DNA of 57,801 nucleotides from the NCBI GenBank assembly GCA_002747175.1, contig PDTK01000034.1:1-57801 (forward strand). Direction: 5' to 3'. The DNA is from Deltaproteobacteria bacterium. GTDB lineage: Bacteria > Desulfobacterota > Desulfobacteria > Desulfobacterales > Desulfosarcinaceae. The position numbers and the translations under genes are program-made. The notes beneath the pieces are model-generated. The model was not told where the DNA came from, searched no databases, and saw only the letters and a list, made by a program, of their open reading frames with translations. Shown one piece after another: positions 51,291 through 57,801 of the stretch (the first letter of the stretch is position 1; each line of letters starts with the position of its first letter).

Positions 51291-54271
51291 TACCACCCCA
51301 CAGTCCCTGTCACCCCGCGCGTAACATCATAATCCACCTGGAGCATAAGCGGAATATCAAAATAGTCCGGGAAGTAGCTTAGGCCGCCACCGTACATGGG
51401 CTCAATCTTGGTATCGGATGATGCTTCGTAAAAAGAACCAGTTGCCGCGGACTGGCTCAATTCGCTCTCGGTGTAAGCTGTGAACCCCGCAATAGCGTTG
51501 AGATACAGATTGCTGGAGCCCAGCTCCACGCCCAACTTGCCATAGAATCCGACTTCAGTTCCCTTGCGAACCGCTTCCAGCGCCCGGCAGTCGTCATTGG
51601 GACACGGGAAGGCAATGGTCTGTTCGGGAAGGTTATCGTCGCCATGGGGAATGAAGGGAATGCCGAAGGCAAACATCAGATCGAATTTACCGGCAGGGAT
51701 GTCCTTGGCACCGGTCTCAACGGTTACGCTGTACTGTTCCGCTTCCCCGCCGTCACCGCCGCCGACGGCAAAAAAACCCGCATCGGCATTCGTTGCAATG
51801 AACATGGCAACCATAGCAAGGCAAAGAAAAGCAACGTGTTTACGCCTCACGAGTCTTATTGCCACACAAGCCAACAAACCGATCATCGTCATCATCACAA
51901 TCATTTTCCTGCTGAAGGTAAGGTTCTTTGCCGAGGTTTGGACAAAGCAGCCGCTGCCCACTTCCACGTAAGGAACCGGTTCGTCCGCAACAATAGAGAC
52001 CACGGCGTCGTCGGTGTGCGTAAAGGGGCCGCCGGTGGTCACTGTCAGGCGAAACCGCAACTGCCGGCCGTCACTTCCGCCGGAAGGTGCGATAAAGCTG
52101 GCCACGGCCTGTTGGGCATTGGCAAGTGTCACCACCGGACCATCGATCTGCTGCCATTGGTAAACGGCAATGCCATCGGGATCATATGAACCGCTTCCGT
52201 CAAGGGTGACGATTGAATCCACCGATGATTCAATATCCGGGCCCGCATTGGCTACCGGGGGATAGGCCAAATTCGAGCCGATACCACGGATCGCTTCGGA
52301 TGCAAAGGGCGAGTACATCACCACTGGCAAAGTGAGATCCTCATCCTGATCGTGAATAAGGGCATCAATGGCGGCCGTTTCCGTCGTCCCCCACCAATTG
52401 TCGGTCATATCGATCGGAGCCCTTCCCGCCTGCCAGTCATGCAGATATACGGAAAAACCGGCATCTTCGGAAAAAATGAAATTGTTCCCGTTAGCAAGCA
52501 GCGTGTAGGTTGCATTTTCGAGGGCCGTGATACCCACCTGCCCGGCCGCCGAACTTTCCGAACGGAGATCATTGCCCTGAATGGTGATATCGGCGATGGC
52601 ATTCACATCCGCCGAATCGCTACCATCCAGGGTGACCACATCGCCGGCGGAAACGGTCTGATCGTTACCGGGCGCCGCGATGGTTGTCTCTTTTATCTGA
52701 ATGGAGATGTCATCGACATCCTGTAACCCGCCCGTATCGCGCACCTGCAAAGAGAAAGTCAAGGTATCGCCCGTATTGTCGACGTCCGGCGCGATGAAAG
52801 ACGGTCTGGCCGTATCGGCATTGATCAGGTCGACGGCCATGCCACCCGTTTGGGTCCAATGATAGGCAGCGATGCCGCCATCTGCGTCCCTTGATGAAGA
52901 ACCGTTTAGATTGACTGTCTCACCTTGCAGCACATTGAAATCCTCACCGGCAACGGCTACGGGATAAATATTGGTCAGGTAGAAGCGGATATTTACGGTA
53001 TCGCTCGCCTGCAGCCCGCTCTGATTGGTAACGGTCAGTTCGAAGGTCATTTCCTCGCCGGCAACGGTCGCCGCAGGGACTTCAAATGTGGTTATGGCTG
53101 CGGCGGGGGTATCGAGAATCACGGATCGGCCCGACGTCTGCTGCCACCGATACCCGGCAATGCCGCTGAATGGGTCGTGGGATCCATTGCCGTTCAAGGT
53201 TACCTGGACGAGCGGCGGCGGATCGGTAGGGTCTTCCGGCGGCCCGTTCAACTGAACATTCTGATCCCCTCCGGCGGCTGCCTGCGGTGGTTCGATGGTA
53301 CCGATGACGGTCACTTCAGTTGTTCCGGTTGATTGTACCCCGCTGTTGCCGGTCACGGTCAGATCGAACCGCAGCGTGTAGATATCGCTACCCGGATCCG
53401 GTGCGGTGAAGGTGGCCAGTGCACTGTTCGCATTTTGCAAACTTACAGCCGGTCCACTGGTTTGCACCCATTCATAGGCGGCGATGCCCCGGGCCGATTC
53501 ATCCAGCTGCAACCGGATAGCGGACCCGAACAATTCGTCCGAACTTCCCACAATGGTGTTGCCGTTTAAGGCAACGTCGTTGGATCGGGCGGCGATGTCT
53601 ACCGCACGACCGTTGTTGAGGAAATAATTGCCGTCAATAACGCCGCCTTCGGCGGAAAAGAAAAGCCCGGTGGAATTGCCGTAAATCTGATTGGCGCTGA
53701 CGTTCAGGTTTCCGCTGGTGGAAACCGCCTCTTCGCCCAGCAAGGCACCGAAACCTCCGGAACTGCTGAATCTGATCGCATTATCGGCGATCCGGGGCAT
53801 GGCATTCACCGTGGCAATCATGGCATTGTAGTCCGGTGCGTTGCCCCCGTACTCGACCACGTTATAGGTCATGCTTGATCCGGTTGCCAGGACATCGTCC
53901 CAATCCTGACTGGTATCGCTGAAAACGATGGTGCCCCACGGCGAACTGTGGTCCTGGGCCGTGAACAAAATGGGCTGGGTCTGATCACCATCGGCCACCA
54001 GCGTACCCTGAATGGTCAGGTTGTACCCCCGGCTTGTATCCGGCCTGGACTGAAAAACCACCTCGACTCCCGGATCAACGGTCAAGGTGGCGCCCTGGGC
54101 CACGACAACATCGCCGAGTATGCGAACCGGACTATCCACCGTCGTCCAGCGGCTGTCCGCATCAATTACGCCGTTAACGTCCAGGGCAAAGGTAGCGGTG
54201 GGCATCAGCATCGCTAGCAGCAAGAGGACTGGAATAAACCTGCAACGAAATTCAATTCTCGTTATCTTCAT
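51284..54271 (-). CDS. Surface protein: beta-helix, PKD repeats, sorting-type tail fused to an outer-membrane barrel
   Basis: 995 residues from the ATG at 54271 (GGAGG four bases upstream). Signal peptide to about Ala29. A parallel beta-helix (right-handed, N-rich) and at least three PKD/REJ-like domains follow (for example AYEWVQTSGPAVSLQNANSA, AYHWTQTGGMAVDLINADTA, VYQWQQIDGPVVTLANAQQA). At 773-810 lies a sorting-type tail: GSGCF (Cys775), a membrane helix and VRR. Then, in frame, a second signal-like segment (about 812-831, cut after NADA) and a ~165-residue outer-membrane barrel ending in W. It looks like two proteins joined. It is 75 bases from the next barrel gene, same operon. Confidence 0.72.
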   Translation of the reverse strand: MKITRIEFRCRFIPVLLLLAMLMPTATFALDVNGVIDADSRWTTVDSPVRILGDVVVAQGATLTVDPGVEVVFQSRPDTSRGYNLTIQGTLVADGDQTQPILFTAQDHSSPWGTIVFSDTSQDWDDVLATGSSMTYNVVEYGGNAPDYNAMIATVNAMPRIADNAIRFSSSGGFGALLGEEAVSTSGNLNVSANQIYGNSTGLFFSAEGGVIDGNYFLNNGRAVDIAARSNDVALNGNTIVGSSDELFGSAIRLQLDESARGIAAYEWVQTSGPAVSLQNANSALATFTAPDPGSDIYTLRFDLTVTGNSGVQSTGTTEVTVIGTIEPPQAAAGGDQNVQLNGPPEDPTDPPPLVQVTLNGNGSHDPFSGIAGYRWQQTSGRSVILDTPAAAITTFEVPAATVAGEEMTFELTVTNQSGLQASDTVNIRFYLTNIYPVAVAGEDFNVLQGETVNLNGSSSRDADGGIAAYHWTQTGGMAVDLINADTARPSFIAPDVDNTGDTLTFSLQVRDTGGLQDVDDISIQIKETTIAAPGNDQTVSAGDVVTLDGSDSADVNAIADITIQGNDLRSESSAAGQVGITALENATYTLLANGNNFIFSEDAGFSVYLHDWQAGRAPIDMTDNWWGTTETAAIDALIHDQDEDLTLPVVMYSPFASEAIRGIGSNLAYPPVANAGPDIESSVDSIVTLDGSGSYDPDGIAVYQWQQIDGPVVTLANAQQAVASFIAPSGGSDGRQLRFRLTVTTGGPFTHTDDAVVSIVADEPVPYVEVGSGCFVQTSAKNLTFSRKMIVMMTMIGLLACVAIRLVRRKHVAFLCLAMVAMFIATNADAGFFAVGGGDGGEAEQYSVTVETGAKDIPAGKFDLMFAFGIPFIPHGDDNLPEQTIAFPCPNDDCRALEAVRKGTEVGFYGKLGVELGSSNLYLNAIAGFTAYTESELSQSAATGSFYEASSDTKIEPMYGGGLSYFPDYFDIPLMLQVDYDVTRGVTGTVGWYW

Positions 54272-54346
54272 GCGGCCTCCATATGCACCTGATGGGCAGG
54301 CGCATAAATGACATTGTTGTAAATGGTTCCAATTGGATGGCACGAT

Positions 54347-55654
54347 TTAAAAACGAATCGGCTGCCTCGGGGTCAAGGTGACCGACAGCATCACCTGGTT
54401 TTTTGTGTAATCATTCAAATCGACGTTGGAGTTGATCTGACTGTAGGTGTAGTTCAGGTTTAAGCGTAGCCATGGCAATGCCTGGTATGCCAATCCGGTC
54501 TCGCCGCCCCAAACGGAATCCTCCCGGTCAGGTGTTTCGTCGATGTACAGGCTTCGGCGATAGCTGCCGCTCAGGGTACCTGTCAGCCGTTGTGCGATGG
54601 GATAGGTCACCTCTGTGGCAATTTCATAAAAAGGGTTGAAACCAAGGTTTTCGGCACCGAAAAACGCCTGATCATAGCCTACACTGCCGTTGAACGTAAT
54701 GGTCCCGCCCGGCCCCCACTCATAGGCGACATTGATGTTTCCGACGATGCCGTCGTCATCGCCGCTGAACTCGTTATCCCGATAGAAATAGCCGAAGCTG
54801 AACTCGAAACGGGTGTCCGCCCGTTCGTCCCAGGCGAATCCGATGATGGGGCTGTAAACCTGGTAGTCTTCCGCATCGTTCATGTAATCCAGGTAAGTAT
54901 GGCTGTAATCAATATAGACATCGAAACGCCGGCCGAACCGCTTGATCAGCCGTATGCGGGCGCCCAGATCTTCGAAATCCTCGGAGGTGTCGAAATCGCC
55001 GATCGTATACTGCCCTTCCATTTCGATGGCATAGCGGTTGGGTAAAAACCAGTAGGTCATCGCCAGTTCCGGCTGATGGTAGGAACTGTCCTCAATGGTG
55101 ATATCGTCATTTTCGAGGACGTAGTAGGTATAAGTCAAATCGATCTGACTTTCGGCACCGAACTGACTGGAAATCCCCACTGTGGCCGTGTTGCTGAAAT
55201 AAGGATTTCGACCCCGCCTGACCGTGGTATCATCCCCGGTGAGTGGGTCTTCGGTGTGCATATAGGCATTGCTGGCCGTCAGGCTGGTTCCCCGGGCGAT
55301 GGTCAATGAGCCTTCCAGTGTGGCGGTATGGCTCGTAAATGTGTATTCAGGACGGTTAACATAGGCATTGTAGCTGGGATTGTAGGAAATTCCCAGGTTT
55401 CCATGGCGCCCGGTCCAATTCAAATCTACGCCGGGCCTGATCGAGGTAACGACATCGTGGTCCGCTTCGGTCGGAGACAAATCAATGTTGTCGTCATAGT
55501 TAACACCTCCCCCAACATACGGGTTGATCGTCAAATCGGCATGGACCAGGCAAGGTAAGTTCAAAGCCAACATCAGCCAGCACAGTATAAATGCAAAACC
55601 GCCATCTTTTATGGACGGATGATTCGATCCTTTCTTAGCCTGGCAAGGGATCAT
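54347..55654 (-). CDS. Outer-membrane beta-barrel protein
   Basis: 435 residues from the ATG at 55654 (upstream ATG 55732 has no ribosome site). Signal peptide LCWLMLALNLPCLVHA. The mature part alternates polar and aromatic strands throughout (YVGGGVNYDDNIDLSP, LGISYNPSYNAYVNRPEYTF, RTSLTASNAYM-like) and ends in F, the C-terminal residue required for BamA insertion. Similar ~430-residue barrels occur in PEP-CTERM/exopolysaccharide loci (recollection; not verifiable here). Probably a 16-18-strand pore or assembly protein. First gene of the operon with the PKD-barrel fusion. Confidence 0.7.
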   Translation of the reverse strand: MIPCQAKKGSNHPSIKDGGFAFILCWLMLALNLPCLVHADLTINPYVGGGVNYDDNIDLSPTEADHDVVTSIRPGVDLNWTGRHGNLGISYNPSYNAYVNRPEYTFTSHTATLEGSLTIARGTSLTASNAYMHTEDPLTGDDTTVRRGRNPYFSNTATVGISSQFGAESQIDLTYTYYVLENDDITIEDSSYHQPELAMTYWFLPNRYAIEMEGQYTIGDFDTSEDFEDLGARIRLIKRFGRRFDVYIDYSHTYLDYMNDAEDYQVYSPIIGFAWDERADTRFEFSFGYFYRDNEFSGDDDGIVGNINVAYEWGPGGTITFNGSVGYDQAFFGAENLGFNPFYEIATEVTYPIAQRLTGTLSGSYRRSLYIDETPDREDSVWGGETGLAYQALPWLRLNLNYTYSQINSNVDLNDYTKNQVMLSVTLTPRQPIRF

Positions 55655-55873
55655 CTCTTTTCTCGATAGTCGCTGCACGGGTATCGGTCCTTGTCTGTTG
55701 CCCATGGGAGAACGAGCATGTTCGGATAACATTAAATTTTAATCAGGATCGTAACATATTTTAATAACATACCGGGAAATTGGAATCAATGGATTCTTAT
55801 TGACAGAATTGGCATTTTAAACATAAGGGTCACTGGCGTATACACTGTGAACCAGTTACAATGCGATTATAAT

Positions 55874-56806
55874 ATGAATGTAATGCCAAAGCGCTTGCTG
55901 CTTATCTTGGCCATTGCCGCGATGACGGTTCTTTTTTTCGTTGGGGGGCCAAATTACCATTCTGCACGCTCGGTCAAGGCTTTCTGGAATCTCGGTCACA
56001 TTGTCTATTTTGCTGTATTTCCGCTTTTGCTGACCCCTTTTACGGTATTTCAAAAACGGCGACACTGTGTTCAAATTGGCTTGATCCTTCTTCTCACCGT
56101 GTGCCTGGCCGCTCTGGTCGAGTGGCTACAGTATGGTCTTGATCGCACCCCTGATTCGGGAGACATGTTCAGGAATCTGATCGGTGCCGGTATCGCCATC
56201 AGTTTTTACCTACCGGCCGCCAGGGCCATGCCCATCTTTGTGCGGCGCATTGCCATGTTCGTCTTCACGGGATTGGCACTCACCCAGCTTGTCCCCGTCG
56301 GTATCGCCGCCCTTGACGAGCACGCAGCCCGCCAAAGCTTTCCGATAATATCCGACTTTCAGTCCCCCGGGCAGATCCGGCGCTGGTCCGGAAGTGCCGT
56401 CATCACCCGAGCACCGAATATCGGAAACCGTGGTAACTGGGCAATGCAAGTTCATCTGACCACGTGGCAATACTCCGGCTGTGCATTAAACCATTTCCCC
56501 GGTGATTGGCAGGGGTATCAATGGTTTCAATTCAGGGTTTACAATCCCGCTGACCGCCCTATCGCCATCACCTGCCGCATCCATGACCAGATCCATACCC
56601 AAGGCATTCAGCGCTACGACGACCGATTCAACGGCACCTATCGCATAGCTAGCGGCTGGAACACCATCAGGATCTCTCTGGCAAACTTACAACAGGCACC
56701 CGCCACGCGCCGAATGAACCTTCGACGCATTTACGGTGTGGGCATTTTTGCCAGCCACCTGCCTCACCCGCAGATAATTTATATCGACGATGTGCAACTA
56801 AAATGA
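55874..56806 (+). CDS. VanZ-like membrane protein with carbohydrate-binding-type C-terminal domain
   Basis: About 310 residues; ATG 55874 is taken but GTG 55847 or ATG 55883 are possible, none with a good ribosome site. The N-terminal ~140 residues have four to five helices with the VanZ pattern (NLGHIVYFAVFPLLL, LAALVEWLQYGLDRTPDSGD, RNLIGAGIAI). The C-terminal ~160 form a jelly-roll-like domain (CALNHFPGDWQGYQWFQFRV to IIYIDDVQL), a carbohydrate-binding-module-like fold. VanZ relatives accompany exopolysaccharide and exosortase systems. Divergent from the barrel gene. Followed by a bidirectional terminator. Confidence 0.72.
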   Translation: MNVMPKRLLLILAIAAMTVLFFVGGPNYHSARSVKAFWNLGHIVYFAVFPLLLTPFTVFQKRRHCVQIGLILLLTVCLAALVEWLQYGLDRTPDSGDMFRNLIGAGIAISFYLPAARAMPIFVRRIAMFVFTGLALTQLVPVGIAALDEHAARQSFPIISDFQSPGQIRRWSGSAVITRAPNIGNRGNWAMQVHLTTWQYSGCALNHFPGDWQGYQWFQFRVYNPADRPIAITCRIHDQIHTQGIQRYDDRFNGTYRIASGWNTIRISLANLQQAPATRRMNLRRIYGVGIFASHLPHPQIIYIDDVQLK

Positions 56807-56837
56807 TCCACCGATTTCTTGATGCAGGTTTCACCAC

Positions 56838-56876
56838 AAAAAAAAGCAGGCCCCGCAAGGGAATCCTGCCTTTTTA
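56838..56876. terminator. Bidirectional terminator after the VanZ-like gene
   Basis: Hairpin GCAGG/CCTGC with a loop of 14 bases, preceded by eight A and followed by TTTTT, so it works on both strands. It separates the VanZ-like gene from the convergent PEP-CTERM gene. Confidence 0.65.
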
Positions 56877-56900
56877 AAATAGCAGATCGGGATTTTATTG

Positions 56901-57042
56901 GTGTCTGTTCAGAAATAGGTAAACTTGGTTGAGATCAAGGCTTTCGAACATTTTTACCGCAGGCATATGGTTGATATTGTCGAGGATAAAAATGTTCGTA
57001 TAACGCAGATATCGGACAAATTGGCCATTTCCGGATGGGTAC
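56901..57042 (+). repeat. MITE, ~142 bp, full copy
   Basis: Ends GTGTCTGTTCAGAAATAGGT and TTTCCGGATGGGTAC. More than 85% of positions appear identical to 21458-21600 by eye. Its right end lies three bases from the stop of the PEP-CTERM gene. Confidence 0.8.
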
Positions 57043-57045
57043 TTA

Positions 57046-57222
57046 TTAACGAACCAGCCTTTTGTATAAGGTCGCACACCCTATCAACCCCGCTCCTATC
57101 ATAAAGATGCTGAACGGTTCCGGTATGGTCGCTATATCCGCATTCGATGGAATGGCATTGGAAAGACCTGCAAATCCAAATATCATTATGGATGAAAAAA
57201 TGACCGACAGTATTGGCTTCAT
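57046..57222 (-). CDS. 58-residue PEP-CTERM protein
   Basis: Minus-strand ATG at 57222, with AGG about eight bases upstream. The protein starts MKPILSVIFSSIMIFGFAGL and continues SNA, a signal peptide cut after Ala23. Only about ten residues remain before IPEPFSIFMIGAGLIGCATL, a typical PEP-CTERM: the PEP motif, a hydrophobic helix and a basic end (YKRLVR). Exosortases cut such tails and attach the protein to the cell surface or polymer. The mature region is extraordinarily short, so it may be a truncated gene or a micro-substrate. A sigma-54-like promoter lies upstream. Confidence 0.7.
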   Translation of the reverse strand: MKPILSVIFSSIMIFGFAGLSNAIPSNADIATIPEPFSIFMIGAGLIGCATLYKRLVR

Positions 57223-57523
57223 GGTATTACCTATTGTCTCTGTGTAAAAATTATTGAATCAAAATAATTTCAATGTAATTGAGAAACAGACAAGCACCAA
57301 TCATGCCATAATTTAATTGTCTATATATTCAAATAGATACCATTTTTCATCCATTTTAAATCATGTAATTTTCTACATAAACAGCGGGAAATCCGCGCCA
57401 TTATCATGTAAAATATTTCACAATCTGTAAAAGCAGGTAGAACAAGTGGTAGGATTGGCATTTTACAACGGGCGACCACCAACCAAAGGCTTTTGTCTGT
57501 GTGCGTCCGTGGCCCCAAAAACC
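57223..57523. other. A+T-rich upstream region of the PEP-CTERM gene
   Basis: 300 bases without an open frame. It holds the sigma-54-type element at 57293-57308, a leader of about 60 bases, and A+T-rich tracts further out (57310-57420) that could be regulator or IHF sites. The right edge is the full 110-bp repeat copy. Confidence 0.45.
57293..57308 (-). promoter_or_regulatory. Sigma-54 (-24/-12) promoter candidate for the PEP-CTERM gene
   Basis: Minus strand TGGCATGATTGGTGCT fits TGGCACG-N4-TTGCW at all but two positions, with the required GG-N10-GC spacing. It lies about 70 bases upstream of the start codon, correctly oriented. RpoN with the PrsK/PrsR pair controls PEP-CTERM genes in some other bacteria (established for a few species), which makes the match more credible. 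Confidence 0.55.
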
Positions 57524-57632
57524 GTACCTGTTCACGGGGTAGAAGCAGCCAATACCTGTAAAGCACAGCCGGTAAGCGTTTGCAGGGCGCCGTAGATGCA
57601 CGGCTTCGGACACGCAGACGTATGGGGCATAC
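57524..57632 (+). repeat. ~110-bp structured dispersed repeat, full copy
   Basis: Same element as 9552-9662: GTACCTGTTCACGGGGTAG, CCTGTAAA/TTTGCAGG stem, GCCGT/ACGGC stem, ACGCAGACGTATGGGGCAT end. The IS3-family left end begins about five bases after it, so the insertion sequence landed in or beside the repeat. Confidence 0.75.
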
Positions 57633-57637
57633 AGCGG

Positions 57638-57801
57638 TGGCCCCCAAAAACTGGACAATGTGATAAGCTATGAGGCAGACCAAAATTCAGGAGGATCTGA
57701 CTATGGGTAAAAAACGCAAAACACACAGTCCACAGTTCAAGGCAAAGGTTGCTCTGGCAGCCATCAAAAACGACGAAACTGCCTCTCAGATTGCCAGCCG
57801 G
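57638..57801 (+). mobile_element. IS3-family insertion sequence, left end (cut by window edge)
   Basis: Left end TGGCCCCCAAAAACTGGACA followed by a 65-base leader and OrfA with a strong ribosome site. The rest of the element lies outside the window. Confidence 0.75.
57703..57801 (+). CDS. IS3-family transposase OrfA (3' partial)
   Basis: 33 codons to the window edge. MGKKRKTHSPQFKAKVALAA followed by IKNDETASQIASR is the usual start of IS3-type OrfA, the helix-turn-helix protein that precedes the frameshifted OrfB integrase. AGGAGG lies eight bases upstream. Confidence 0.8.
   Translation, partial: MGKKRKTHSPQFKAKVALAAIKNDETASQIASR

Noticed and set aside
55790..55846. TTGACA near 55800 as promoter for the VanZ-like gene
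   Set aside because: No acceptable -10 at 16-18 bases spacing; left unannotated.
1..57801. CRISPR array or toxin-antitoxin pair
   Set aside because: No regularly spaced direct repeats and no recognisable cas, toxin or antitoxin genes were seen.

Overview
The window reads as the chromosome of a Gram-negative, GC-moderate bacterium, most likely a Desulfobacterota (Desulfosarcina-like, 'deltaproteobacterial') species. This is inferred from protein style and content: a TRAP transporter, SMC next to FtsY, FmdB-type zinc ribbons, large PKD surface proteins, a PEP-CTERM tail, many two-component and c-di-GMP proteins, and dispersed small repeats. No rRNA, CRISPR array or complete tRNA gene is visible.

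Layout. (1) 1-4620 is the late end of a prophage: a tail/receptor protein with Asp-box repeats (cut by the window edge), small secreted proteins, a permuted papain-fold hydrolase, an M23 endolysin, small membrane proteins and a lipoprotein, closed by a hairpin terminator. (2) 4649-4984 is the junction: a decayed IS200-type transposase start, then the 3' half of a tRNA-Pro(CGG) gene with its own terminator, which is the expected right attachment site of the prophage. (3) 5063-20646 is ordinary chromosome: an NAD-dependent beta-hydroxyacid dehydrogenase, a DHFR-like reductase, an HDOD protein, Hpf, a J-domain protein, a PilZ protein, a 3-hydroxyacyl-CoA dehydrogenase, TypA/BipA, FmdB, and a minus-strand five-gene block (MltD-like transglycosylase, molybdenum-carrier-like/DUF6794 protein, NUDIX, Dus, SMUG1-like glycosylase). 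(4) 20828-34962: YbaK, a complete TRAP transporter, smc-ftsY, xth, nth, a second J-domain protein, pepD and an IMPase-like protein. (5) 35219-46180: a second FmdB, DegP/HtrA, a hybrid histidine kinase, a CusRS-like pair, an aldo/keto reductase, a hotdog thioesterase, a nitrilase-family amidase and RNase HI. (6) 46507-57222 is an accessory surface/signalling region: a DUF4832-dockerin protein, an A+T-rich periplasmic-binding-protein plus GGDEF/EAL pair, a PKD protein fused in frame to an outer-membrane barrel, a second barrel, a VanZ-like protein with a carbohydrate-binding-like tail, and a 58-residue PEP-CTERM protein behind a sigma-54-type promoter. (7) The last 164 bases are the left end of an IS3-family element with the start of its OrfA.

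Two dispersed non-coding repeat families run through the window. One is a MITE of about 140 bp with imperfect inverted ends, flanked by TA in the best copies (five near-complete copies plus fragments). The other is a structured element of about 110 bp (two full copies plus core fragments). Ends of the first family supply misleading ATG codons in front of several genes. The most unusual items are the micro PEP-CTERM gene with its sigma-54-like promoter, the PKD/sorting-tail/barrel fusion, the binding-protein/diguanylate-cyclase pair and the MITE family.
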